Positions 1 through 7,733 of a stretch of DNA of 64,000 bases are shown here, piece after piece. How positions within the stretch are numbered: the first letter of the stretch is position 1; each line of letters begins with the position of its first letter. Both the position numbers and the translations under genes were made by a program. This stretch comes from Galbibacter orientalis DSM 19592 (lineage in GTDB: Bacteria > Bacteroidota > Bacteroidia > Flavobacteriales > Flavobacteriaceae), in the NCBI RefSeq assembly GCF_000260115.1, contig NZ_JH651379.1:806001-870000 (forward strand), given 5' to 3'. The notes under the pieces are model-generated. The model was not told where the DNA came from and searched no databases. It was given only the letters and a program-made list of their open reading frames with translations.

Positions 1-2
1 AA

Positions 3-464
3 CTTATTATTGGTCGTGTACAAGGAAAAACTGTAGGAGGTGGAGTAGGACTTATTGCAGCCTGCGATTATGCTATTGCAACAGAAGCAGCAGCTATTAA
101 ATTATCTGAGTTAACAATTGGGATTGGTCCTTTTGTAATTGCCCCAGCTGTAGAGCGTAAAATGGGTGTAGCTGCCTTAGCAGAACTTACACTTGCTGCC
201 ACCGAATGGAAAAATGCGTATTGGGCAAAAGAAAAAGGGTTATATGCCAAAGTTTTTGAAACTATTACCGAAGTGGATAATGAAATCGAGACCCTAACGA
301 ACAAATTAGCAGCATATAACCCTGAAGCTTTAAGTACTTTGAAAAAAGCTTTATGGGAAAACACCAATCACTGGGATTTGCTACTTATAGATAGAGCAAA
401 AACATCTGGTAAATTGGTGCTTTCCGATTTTACTAAAAAAGCTTTAGAAAAGTTTAAAAAGTAA
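3..464 (+). CDS. Enoyl-CoA hydratase/isomerase family protein, C-terminal part (5' end cut by window)
   Basis: The reading frame is already open at base 3 and runs to a stop at 462-464. The first visible residues, VQGKTVGGGVGLIAACDYAI, are the crotonase-fold signature: GGG(V/L) builds the oxyanion hole and CDYAIA follows it. The remaining ~120 residues match the helical C-terminal trimerisation part of the family. Such enzymes hydrate or isomerise enoyl-CoA esters in fatty acid or branched-chain/aromatic amino acid breakdown. The exact substrate cannot be told from the fragment. Its end overlaps the tail of the convergent gene at 454-801 by 11 bases. Glutaryl-CoA dehydrogenase at 920-2098 is nearby but on the other strand, so a shared pathway is only suggested. 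Confidence 0.85.
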   Translation, partial: LIIGRVQGKTVGGGVGLIAACDYAIATEAAAIKLSELTIGIGPFVIAPAVERKMGVAALAELTLAATEWKNAYWAKEKGLYAKVFETITEVDNEIETLTNKLAAYNPEALSTLKKALWENTNHWDLLLIDRAKTSGKLVLSDFTKKALEKFKK

Positions 465-801
465 TTTCATTACTAGATAATGCTCTAGTTACATTAGCTT
501 CTATTGTTGGGAAGCTACTAAAAAACTTACGTCCATCTTTTCTTTGTAGCACAGCTATTTGCTCTCCACTTTCATTAGCCTCTACTTTTTTAACAATAAC
601 TTCATTGTTAAAAACAGATTTATAATTTGGTACACCACCTCTTTTTATAATGATATTTTTTCTAGGAAGATCAATATGCTGATAGGTACTTTCAGAAGTA
701 CTGTTAATTGTTAAAACATCTCCAACTTTAACCTCTTTATCTTGCGCTTGTGATACAAAAGCAAAAAATGAGAATACTGCAATAAATAGCCTTTTTTTCA
801 T
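454..801 (-). CDS. Small exported protein of unknown function
   Basis: About 115 residues. I chose the ATG at 799-801 (MKKRLF...) over a TTG two codons upstream because it gives a standard signal peptide: MKKRLF, then a hydrophobic stretch ending FVSQAQ, with cleavage likely after AQA or SQA. The mature part is beta-rich and polar with no cysteines and no motif I recognise. It mentions nothing that fixes a role; it could be a small periplasmic or surface protein. It converges on the enoyl-CoA hydratase gene with an 11-base overlap. Unknown function; confident only that it is a real secreted protein. Confidence 0.65.
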   Translation of the reverse strand: MKKRLFIAVFSFFAFVSQAQDKEVKVGDVLTINSTSESTYQHIDLPRKNIIIKRGGVPNYKSVFNNEVIVKKVEANESGEQIAVLQRKDGRKFFSSFPTIEANVTRALSSNEITF

Positions 802-919
802 AGTCAAACAATTTAATTGTTAATATATACTCGTTATATTAACAAATATACAAAATATGACCATTATTTTTAATTCGGAAATTCTTAAATATTTACTAAA
901 TATTGGGCATTATTCAACC

Positions 920-2098
920 CTATTTAAAGGCTTGTTCTCCTGTGATATCCGCCCCTGTAATGAGAAGGTGAATATCATGGGTTCCCTCATAGGTAATAAC
1001 GCTCTCTAAGTTCATCATATGGCGCATAATGCTATACTCTCCTGTAATCCCCATAGCTCCTAATACTTGTCGAGCTTCTCTAGCTATATTTAGTGCCATG
1101 GCTACATTATTACGTTTTGCCATAGAAATTTGTGCAGTACTTGCTTTTCCTTCATTTTTTAGCTGTCCTAAACGGAGCGCTAACAACTGAGCTTTGGTAA
1201 TTTCGGTAACCATTTCTGCTAATTTTTTTTGCTGAAGTTGAGTTGCAGCAATAGGTTTTCCAAATTGAATACGCTCTTTTGCATAACGCAATGCGGTGTC
1301 ATAACAATCCATTGCTGCTCCAATTGCACCCCATGCAATTCCGTAGCGAGCAGAATCTAAACACCCTAGAGGAGCGCCGAGTCCGCTTTTTTCTGGCAGA
1401 AGATTTTCTTTGGGGACTTTTACATTATCAAAAATTAATTCCCCAGTAGCCGATGCCCTTAAAGACCATTTATTATGGGTTTCTGGCGTAGAAAACCCTT
1501 CCATACCTCGTTCTACAATGAGACCGTGGATTCTCCCTTCTTCGTTCTTTGCCCATACCACAGCAAGATCTGCAAATGGAGCATTAGAAATCCAGAGTTT
1601 GGCACCATTTAAAAGATAATAATCTCCTGCATCTTTAAATTTGGTTTCCATTCCTCCCGGATTAGACCCATGGTTAGGCTCTGTAAGTCCAAAGCATCCT
1701 ATAAACTCTCCTGAAGCTAATTTAGGGAGGTATTTTTTCCGTTGAGCTTCTGTTCCATACTTCCAAATAGGATACATTACTAAAGAGGATTGTACAGAGG
1801 CTGTGGAGCGTACACCACTATCTCCTCTTTCAATTTCTTGCATAATTAAACCGTAGCTAATTTGGTCGAGACCAGCGCCTCCATATTCTTCTGGAATATA
1901 AGGACCAAAAGCCCCTATTTCTGCCAAACCATTAATAATTTGTTTTGGAAACTCAGCTTTTTGTGCAAAGTCTTCAATAATAGGAGAAACTTCCTTTTTA
2001 ACCCAACTTCGGGCAGCATCTCTAACTAATTTATGTTCTTCAGAAAGTAAATCGTCTAAATTATAATAATCGGGAGCTTCAAAAAGGTCTGGTTTCAT
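920..2098 (-). CDS. gcdH: Acyl-CoA dehydrogenase, probable glutaryl-CoA dehydrogenase
   Basis: 392 residues, normal length for the acyl-CoA dehydrogenase family. FAD-binding motif CFGLTEPNHGSNPGGM lies near residue 135, and the C-terminal segment TYEGTHDIHLLITGADITGEQAF carries the catalytic glutamate (E of YEGTHDIH, near residue 370) in the context typical of glutaryl-CoA dehydrogenase rather than of short-chain enzymes. The reaction is oxidative decarboxylation of glutaryl-CoA to crotonyl-CoA in lysine and tryptophan degradation, in the cytoplasm with electrons passed to ETF. A saccharopine dehydrogenase-family gene at 47680-49050 is another possible lysine catabolic step, but it is far away. 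A -7 promoter element TATATTTG lies 27 bases upstream, so the gene is probably monocistronic. Confidence 0.85.
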   Translation of the reverse strand: MKPDLFEAPDYYNLDDLLSEEHKLVRDAARSWVKKEVSPIIEDFAQKAEFPKQIINGLAEIGAFGPYIPEEYGGAGLDQISYGLIMQEIERGDSGVRSTASVQSSLVMYPIWKYGTEAQRKKYLPKLASGEFIGCFGLTEPNHGSNPGGMETKFKDAGDYYLLNGAKLWISNAPFADLAVVWAKNEEGRIHGLIVERGMEGFSTPETHNKWSLRASATGELIFDNVKVPKENLLPEKSGLGAPLGCLDSARYGIAWGAIGAAMDCYDTALRYAKERIQFGKPIAATQLQQKKLAEMVTEITKAQLLALRLGQLKNEGKASTAQISMAKRNNVAMALNIAREARQVLGAMGITGEYSIMRHMMNLESVITYEGTHDIHLLITGADITGEQAFK

Positions 2099-2125
2099 GG
2101 TTTATTTTATAAGAATTGTTTCTCT

Positions 2126-2133
2126 CAAATATA
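2126..2133 (-). promoter_or_regulatory. -7 promoter element of gcdH
   Basis: On the minus strand the octamer reads TATATTTG, an exact match to the Bacteroidota TAnnTTTG -7 consensus, 27 bases before the gcdH ATG. I see no clear TTG -33 box. Confidence 0.5.
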
Positions 2134-2378
2134 ACCAAAGAAATATAACATATGAACGATGTATTGTTATATTTTATAGTTCTTTACATATGGAGTTAAA
2201 TTAATCTTTACTCGAAAATCGAGATTTATACGTCCTAGCGCTTGCTTAGTACTATTATAGTGATGCTTATAACATTGTTAATAGTTAGTTATATGCTCTA
2301 TAGCGGGTTGCTTTCCTATTTTCTGAAGATAAAAAATAATGACTTAGGATAACATAGGTAGTTAGGAAAAAGAGACTT
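2134..2378. other. Intergenic stretch without a recognisable gene
   Basis: Between the gcdH promoter and the small membrane protein gene I see no credible ORF. A short hairpin CTCGA-AAA-TCGAG lies near 2213-2225. The stretch around 2235-2310 is locally less AT-rich than its surroundings, but I cannot assign it. Confidence 0.4.
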
Positions 2379-2594
2379 CTAGAAGTTTAATACGTTTGCC
2401 CATTTTAATATAAATATAACAAAAAGAGTTCCAGCAGTACTTGTTATTATTGAGCTTTGCCAAAAATATAGCCTACCTCCCCATGTTTTCCACATTTTTT
2501 TCCCGCCTACTTTCTTAGCATAACCATTAAGAACTATATAATGAACAAAATTAATTATTATAAAAATTAAAGTTGTAATAACTGCTATCCACAT
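2379..2594 (-). CDS. Small membrane protein of unknown function
   Basis: 71 residues with two clear membrane helices: about 3-22 (IAVITTLIFIIINFVHYIVL) and about 48-66 (SSIITSTAGTLFVIFILKW). They are joined by a basic loop rich in Lys and Gly (KKVGGKKMWKTWGG), which by the positive-inside rule should face the cytoplasm, giving an N-out/C-out hairpin. No family recognised. A strong terminator at 2729-2761 separates it from the upstream polysaccharide operon, so it is probably transcribed on its own. Codon use looks like its neighbours. It is short, so a spurious ORF is not excluded, but the strong helix pattern argues for a real gene. Confidence 0.5.
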   Translation of the reverse strand: MWIAVITTLIFIIINFVHYIVLNGYAKKVGGKKMWKTWGGRLYFWQSSIITSTAGTLFVIFILKWANVLNF

Positions 2595-2728
2595 ATTCTT
2601 TTATTTATAGTTTTAATGTAAAAACTAACCAATTTAGCTCTTGTTTAACTAAATATAATAAAAATTATTAATACTGAAGGAATGGCAACATTTCTACCTT
2701 TTAAAACTTTATATAAAGTTTACATACT

Positions 2729-2761
2729 AAAAAAGAGCATCTAAAATTAATTAAATGCTCT
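2729..2761 (-). terminator. Rho-independent terminator of the polysaccharide utilisation operon
   Basis: On the minus strand the arms AGAGCAT (2755-2761) and ATGCTCT (2734-2740) enclose an AT-rich loop and are followed directly by a run of T. It sits 32 bases after the stop of the gamma subunit gene at 2793, marking the operon end. Confidence 0.75.
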
Positions 2762-2792
2762 ATTCATTATTTTAAAACTAATTTACTAGGTG

Positions 2793-3509
2793 TTATACTT
2801 CGTAATTATCCCAAGTAGCAATTTCGTTTCTTTCTTCAGGTTTGATACAAATATCTAAAGTACGCTGGTCGTATTTTAAGTTGTATTGCGCCAACACATC
2901 ATCTGGAACACCATCCCAAACATTAGGCGTATTTCCTACGTATCCAAGATATTTTATTCCTTCTTCACTTGTAAAATACCCAGTAGAAACCAAGTCTCTT
3001 AAACGAGAGAAAAAGCGTTCTCCTTGAATAAATTGTGGTTTTACATCATCTGGATATGCAATATCTTCAACAATTTCTATTTGCTGCTCCTTAGAAGCAT
3101 CTTTAAAGACTTTATTAAAGCGCTTATTACTTTCGTGGTCTATCCACATTAATCCACCGCGCAATGGCAATTGGTGGTGCGGCATATCAAAAACTATATA
3201 TGCAATAAAATCTACAACCCCAACTTCACTAGCGGCACTATATTCTCCTTCAGCAGGAATAATAATATCTGCTAAAACAGTAAGGGTAGCCAATTCATGG
3301 TCATTAAAATAAACCCCTTTTGCACGTAATTCTTCTTCGTAAGCAAGTTCTTCTTTTGTACGAGTGGTATCGTAATTATTATCGCTATCGCTTGGTGCGT
3401 CGGTTTTTGCTATCGTTGGTTCTTCGGTGTCTGTTAAACACGACGAAAACATAAATCCGGAAGTTACCGTACCAGCCACCATGGCTTTTAAACTTTTTCT
3501 TCTATCCAT
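2793..3509 (-). CDS. Gluconate 2-dehydrogenase subunit 3-like (gamma) subunit, Tat-exported
   Basis: 238 residues. The N-terminus MDRRKSLKAMVAGTVTSGF is a twin-arginine signal (RRKSLK) followed by a hydrophobic segment ending FSSC, which also looks like a lipobox. The body, with ELATLTVLADIIIPAEGEYSAASEVGVVDFI, matches the gluconate 2-dehydrogenase subunit 3 family. In FAD-dependent sugar dehydrogenase complexes this small subunit carries the Tat signal and ferries the catalytic flavoprotein across the membrane. That fits here: the GMC oxidoreductase just upstream (12 bases apart, same strand) has no signal of its own. No cytochrome c subunit is visible next door, so the electron acceptor is unknown. 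Last gene of the operon; a terminator follows. Confidence 0.8.
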   Translation of the reverse strand: MDRRKSLKAMVAGTVTSGFMFSSCLTDTEEPTIAKTDAPSDSDNNYDTTRTKEELAYEEELRAKGVYFNDHELATLTVLADIIIPAEGEYSAASEVGVVDFIAYIVFDMPHHQLPLRGGLMWIDHESNKRFNKVFKDASKEQQIEIVEDIAYPDDVKPQFIQGERFFSRLRDLVSTGYFTSEEGIKYLGYVGNTPNVWDGVPDDVLAQYNLKYDQRTLDICIKPEERNEIATWDNYEV

Positions 3510-3521
3510 GATTTTTATGTT

Positions 3522-5252
3522 TTAAATATTCATTTTTTTCATTTCCTGAGTCAGATAATCCGATGCTCTCCAAGCAAGGGCAAGAATTGTCCATGTTGGG
3601 TTTTTATCGGCTTGAGATACAAAAGCTCCTCCATCTACTACAAATAAGTTTGGCACATCGTGCGACTGACTATACTTGTTCAAAACAGAAGTTTTAGGAT
3701 CGTTCCCCATACGAGTTGTTCCCACCTCATGAATTATTCTACCAGGTGCTTCCAAGCCGTAATTATCTTCTTTCCCTGGTTTATCGCCTAATGGAATAGC
3801 TCCCATATTATGATACAATTCTTCAAAAGTATCTTGCATATGTTTTGCCTGTTTAACCTCATCGTCTGTCCAATTATAGTTAAAACGCAATACAGGGATT
3901 CCAAATTTATCAACTACATTCGGATCGATTTCACAATAATTATCTTTTTGTGGAATACTTTCTCCTCTTCCTGCCATTCCTACGGTTGCACCATAAAATT
4001 TATGAACATCTTCTTTTAGACCTACACCATAACCTCCAGCTTTTTTCTTCTCTCCAAATCTTCCATTAAGATTTTCCATTCCCATTCCAGCTCCATAGGA
4101 TGGCATTCCCATTCCACCCCAATATTCTATATGGTATCCTCTAGAAAATCCAAGATCTTTTTTATCGTTTAACCACCATGGTACATATAAATGCATTCCA
4201 CCAACACCATCTTCGTTATAACGTTTACGCTCCATTAATTCTGGTATGATAGCCGAACGACCAGCACCAGTAGAATCGTGTAAGTATTTTCCAACTACGC
4301 CACTAGAATTTGCCAATCCGTTAGGGAATCTTTCCGATTTTGAATTTAATAGAATTCTAGCAGAACCACAAGCACTAGCCGCCAATATTACAACTTTTGC
4401 TTTTACGGTATATTCTTGATTATCATATTTATTTACGTAGGATACTCCTGTTGCTTTTCCGCTTTCGTCTGTTAAAACTTCTCTAACCATTGCATTTACA
4501 TACAAGTCTACGTTATCATATTCTAATGCAGGTTTTACTAATACAGAAGAAGAAGAAAAATCTCCATAAATACTACAAGAACGAGAACACTGACTACAAT
4601 AAAAACAAGCCCCACGGCGATCATCAACTCTTTTAGTAAGGATTGATAACCTTGAAGGAATTACAGGAATATTAGATTTTGCTCCTGCTTTTTTCAAATA
4701 TAGTTCATGCAAACGAGGTTTTGGAGGTGGTAAGAAGAAGCCATCTGGCTCATTATGGATATTCTCTTTACTTCCAAACACTCCAATTAACTTATCAACT
4801 TTGTCATAATAAGGTTTTACATCATCATAACCAATAGGCCAATTATCTCCTTTACCATCAAAGTCTTTTCTTTTAAAATCTAAAGGACCAAAACGAAGGG
4901 AAATACGTCCCCAGTGATTTGTTCTACCTCCAACCATTCTTGAACGAAACCAATCAAATTTAGTTCCGTTTTTATGTGTGTAAGGTTCCCCATCTAGTTC
5001 CCATCCTCCATAGGCCATATCAAAATCTCCAAAAGGACGTTTTGTACCAGCACCACGACGCGGGGATTCATAAGGCCATTTAAATTGTGTTTGTTGCTCG
5101 GGGTTTGCAGGATCAAAATTTGGACCCGCTTCTAGCAATGCTATTTTAAAGCCAGCCTCAGATAGAATTTTGGTAGCCATTCCTCCTCCGGCTCCAGAGC
5201 CTACAACTAATATGTCGTATACTTTAGAAGCTTCTTTAATTTGAAAAGACAT
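3522..5252 (-). CDS. GMC-family FAD-dependent sugar dehydrogenase, catalytic (alpha) subunit
   Basis: 576 residues, usual for GMC oxidoreductases. The FAD Rossmann motif VVGSGAGGG is at residues 16-24. The C-terminal GMC domain holds HEVGTTRMG and NPTWTILALAWR, with the conserved His and Asn of the active site. A four-cysteine cluster, CFYCSQCSRSC, lies near residue 216; in bacterial FAD-glucose dehydrogenases a comparable cluster binds an iron-sulfur centre, so I infer an Fe-S cluster here. There is no signal peptide, and export is probably by hitch-hiking with the Tat-signal subunit 12 bases downstream. In a locus for mannose glycans it most likely oxidises a free sugar or a glycoside (C1 or C3 oxidation); the substrate is inferred from neighbours only. 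Confidence 0.85.
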   Translation of the reverse strand: MSFQIKEASKVYDILVVGSGAGGGMATKILSEAGFKIALLEAGPNFDPANPEQQTQFKWPYESPRRGAGTKRPFGDFDMAYGGWELDGEPYTHKNGTKFDWFRSRMVGGRTNHWGRISLRFGPLDFKRKDFDGKGDNWPIGYDDVKPYYDKVDKLIGVFGSKENIHNEPDGFFLPPPKPRLHELYLKKAGAKSNIPVIPSRLSILTKRVDDRRGACFYCSQCSRSCSIYGDFSSSSVLVKPALEYDNVDLYVNAMVREVLTDESGKATGVSYVNKYDNQEYTVKAKVVILAASACGSARILLNSKSERFPNGLANSSGVVGKYLHDSTGAGRSAIIPELMERKRYNEDGVGGMHLYVPWWLNDKKDLGFSRGYHIEYWGGMGMPSYGAGMGMENLNGRFGEKKKAGGYGVGLKEDVHKFYGATVGMAGRGESIPQKDNYCEIDPNVVDKFGIPVLRFNYNWTDDEVKQAKHMQDTFEELYHNMGAIPLGDKPGKEDNYGLEAPGRIIHEVGTTRMGNDPKTSVLNKYSQSHDVPNLFVVDGGAFVSQADKNPTWTILALAWRASDYLTQEMKKMNI

Positions 5253-5331
5253 TTTGAGTTTGTGTTTAGTTAATATTAATTACGTTTCTTTTGAAAATCT
5301 CGTAGGCAAACTACAAGGTAGTTTATTTTAG

Positions 5332-7725
5332 TTATTTATAAAGAGTTTTGTTGGGGCTATTACTCATGTGAAAGTTTAGCTCTCCCCCTTTTTCAATATC
5401 ACTATGTTTTATAAATGGTTGTTTTAACTCTTTTCCATTTAATAAAACTTTGTCTACAAAGACATTTTCTTCGGATTGATTTTCAACAATCACTTTAAAT
5501 TTATTTCCGTTCTCAAGATTTAAGGTAGCACTTTTCATTGCAGGACTTCCTAATGCATATACATCTGAGCCTGGAGCAACAGGGTAAAACCCTAAAGTAC
5601 TAAAAATATACCAAGCACTCATTTGTCCGAAGTCGTCATTCCCACCTAAACCATCTGCTTTTGGCTGGTACATTGCTTTTAAAATCATTCTAATTTTATC
5701 TTGAGATTTCCATGGAGTATCTGTCCAATTATATAGATACACTACATGATGAGAAGGTTCGTTTCCATGCACATAATTTCCAATTATTCCTTCACGAGAA
5801 ATATCTTCAGTATTCTCAAAATATTTATCTGGTAAATCCATAGAAAATAGCGAATCTAAATGTTGGGAGAAGGTCTCTTTTCCACCCATCATTTCAATCA
5901 TAGTTTTAGGTGCATGAGGCACATACAAACTATAGTTCCAAGAATTCCCTTCTATAAAACCTTGTCCGTGTGTATTTAAAGGATCAAAATCTTTTTTAAA
6001 GGTACCATCGTTTAATTTTGGACGCATGAAACCACTTTTGGCATCATAAACATTTTTATAATTTTCGGCACGTTTACTAAATTCATTATAAATAGCGTCC
6101 TTTCCAAGTTTTTTTGCTGCTTGAGCAATTGCCCAATCGTCATAAGCGTATTCTAAGGTTTTAGAAACAGAAGAACCATTTTTATCTTCTGGAACATATC
6201 CTTTTTCCATGTAATATTTTAATCCATCATAATATGGAACTTTTGCAGTATGAACGCTTGCCATAAGCGCAGCCTCCGCATCAAAACCTGTATTTCCTTT
6301 TACAATAGCATCGGCAATTACAGAAACACTATGGTACCCAATCATACACCAATTCTCGTTAGCATAATGAGACCAAACAGGTAGCATACCGTGTACACTT
6401 TGATTGTAATGCGCTACCATAGAATTAATCATATCCGAATTTCTCTTTGGCTGTAACACATTAAATAATGGGTGTAAAGCTCTGTAAGTATCCCACAATG
6501 AAAAACTAGTGTAGTTTGTAAAGTTTTCTGCTTGGTGAATATTCATATCCAAACCACGGTATTTTCCATCAACATCCATATATATTGTAGGCCCAAGAAA
6601 AGCATGATACATGGCTGTGTAGAAATTTATCATTTCATCATGATTGATTGGATCTAGTTGTACTTTATTAAGCTCTACATTCCAATTATTCTGAGTTTCT
6701 TGTTTTACCTTTTCAAAATCCCAATGAGGAATTTCTACTTTCATATTATTAATAGCACCTTCTGTACTTACAGGAGAAATGGCAAATTTAATCTTAACTT
6801 TTTCTCCTTCGGAAGTATTAAAATCGAAATATGTTTTGATATTTTCTCCAGCCATTTCAGGAAAGTTAGTACTTTGATCAAACTTTCTCCAAAAACCTTT
6901 ATAAACATTATCATTATGGTTTTCCTGTCCATATTTTGCAATTGGTTTACTAAAAGCCATAGCAAAGTATACTTTACGAGTTCTAGCCCAACCATTAGTT
7001 TGTCTGTAACCAGTAACTAGCGTATCGTTTTCAACCCTAACAAAAGTCCAAACGTTTTTTTCTTTGTAATTATAGATTCCAGATGTTAGATCTAAAATAA
7101 TATGAGACGCTTCCGATTTTGGAAATGTATATTGATGCATTCCCACGCGCGTAGTAGCAGTTAACTCTGCTTTAATATTATAATCTTCTAGCTGAACACT
7201 ATAATAACCAGCTTCTGCATGTTCATTTTTATGTGAAAAACGAGAGCGATATCCACTATCAGGATTAGTTTCTGTTCCCGGATTTAATTGAAGGTTTCCA
7301 GTAGTAGGCATAATTAAAAAATCTCCTAAATCTGAATGTCCTGTCCCGCTGAAATGGGTATGGCTAAAACCTACAATAGTGGCATCATCATATTGATATC
7401 CTGCACAATATTTATAAACATCTGGGTTGTAATGCCCATCTATTTCATAGGGAATGGTGTCTGTATCTGGACTCAATTGTACGCTTCCAAAGGGAGCCGT
7501 TGCTCCAGGATATGTATGTCCCATTTTGGCAGTACCAATCATAGGATCTACATATTGAACCAAATTTTGGAGTTCATCAGTAGCTTTAGAAGTTACCTCC
7601 TGAGAGTTTTCCTTTTTTTGACTACATGCTGCTGCAAATACTGCTACCGATACATATATCGTTCCTCTTAAAATATTCCTGTTTATAAATCTAGGGGATT
7701 TAATCATCATTGCTCTTGTTTTCAA
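5332..7725 (-). CDS. GH92 family alpha-mannosidase, lipoprotein
   Basis: 797 residues. The N-terminus has a hydrophobic segment ending FAAAC, a lipobox, so the enzyme is a lipoprotein of the periplasm or cell surface. GH92 signatures: VDPMIGTAKMGHTYPGATAP near residue 60; EGNSW near residue 592 with the probable general acid Glu; GGNDDFGQMSAW near residue 698 with the catalytic base Asp and calcium site. The family removes alpha-mannose with inversion, using calcium. Here the residue two before the base Asp is Asn, while the paralog next door has Asp, so the two probably differ in linkage preference. It starts 8 bases after the other GH92 stop. Later in-frame starts (M6, M7) are possible. Confidence 0.92.
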   Translation of the reverse strand: MKTRAMMIKSPRFINRNILRGTIYVSVAVFAAACSQKKENSQEVTSKATDELQNLVQYVDPMIGTAKMGHTYPGATAPFGSVQLSPDTDTIPYEIDGHYNPDVYKYCAGYQYDDATIVGFSHTHFSGTGHSDLGDFLIMPTTGNLQLNPGTETNPDSGYRSRFSHKNEHAEAGYYSVQLEDYNIKAELTATTRVGMHQYTFPKSEASHIILDLTSGIYNYKEKNVWTFVRVENDTLVTGYRQTNGWARTRKVYFAMAFSKPIAKYGQENHNDNVYKGFWRKFDQSTNFPEMAGENIKTYFDFNTSEGEKVKIKFAISPVSTEGAINNMKVEIPHWDFEKVKQETQNNWNVELNKVQLDPINHDEMINFYTAMYHAFLGPTIYMDVDGKYRGLDMNIHQAENFTNYTSFSLWDTYRALHPLFNVLQPKRNSDMINSMVAHYNQSVHGMLPVWSHYANENWCMIGYHSVSVIADAIVKGNTGFDAEAALMASVHTAKVPYYDGLKYYMEKGYVPEDKNGSSVSKTLEYAYDDWAIAQAAKKLGKDAIYNEFSKRAENYKNVYDAKSGFMRPKLNDGTFKKDFDPLNTHGQGFIEGNSWNYSLYVPHAPKTMIEMMGGKETFSQHLDSLFSMDLPDKYFENTEDISREGIIGNYVHGNEPSHHVVYLYNWTDTPWKSQDKIRMILKAMYQPKADGLGGNDDFGQMSAWYIFSTLGFYPVAPGSDVYALGSPAMKSATLNLENGNKFKVIVENQSEENVFVDKVLLNGKELKQPFIKHSDIEKGGELNFHMSNSPNKTLYK

Positions 7726-7733
7726 TTTCTATT

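Noticed and set aside
2379-2594. Small membrane protein as last gene of the polysaccharide operon
   Set aside because: A strong intrinsic terminator at 2729-2761 lies between it and the gamma subunit gene.
6658-7020. Plus-strand ORFs across the GH92 genes
   Set aside because: Antisense frames of well-supported enzymes, with no family features.
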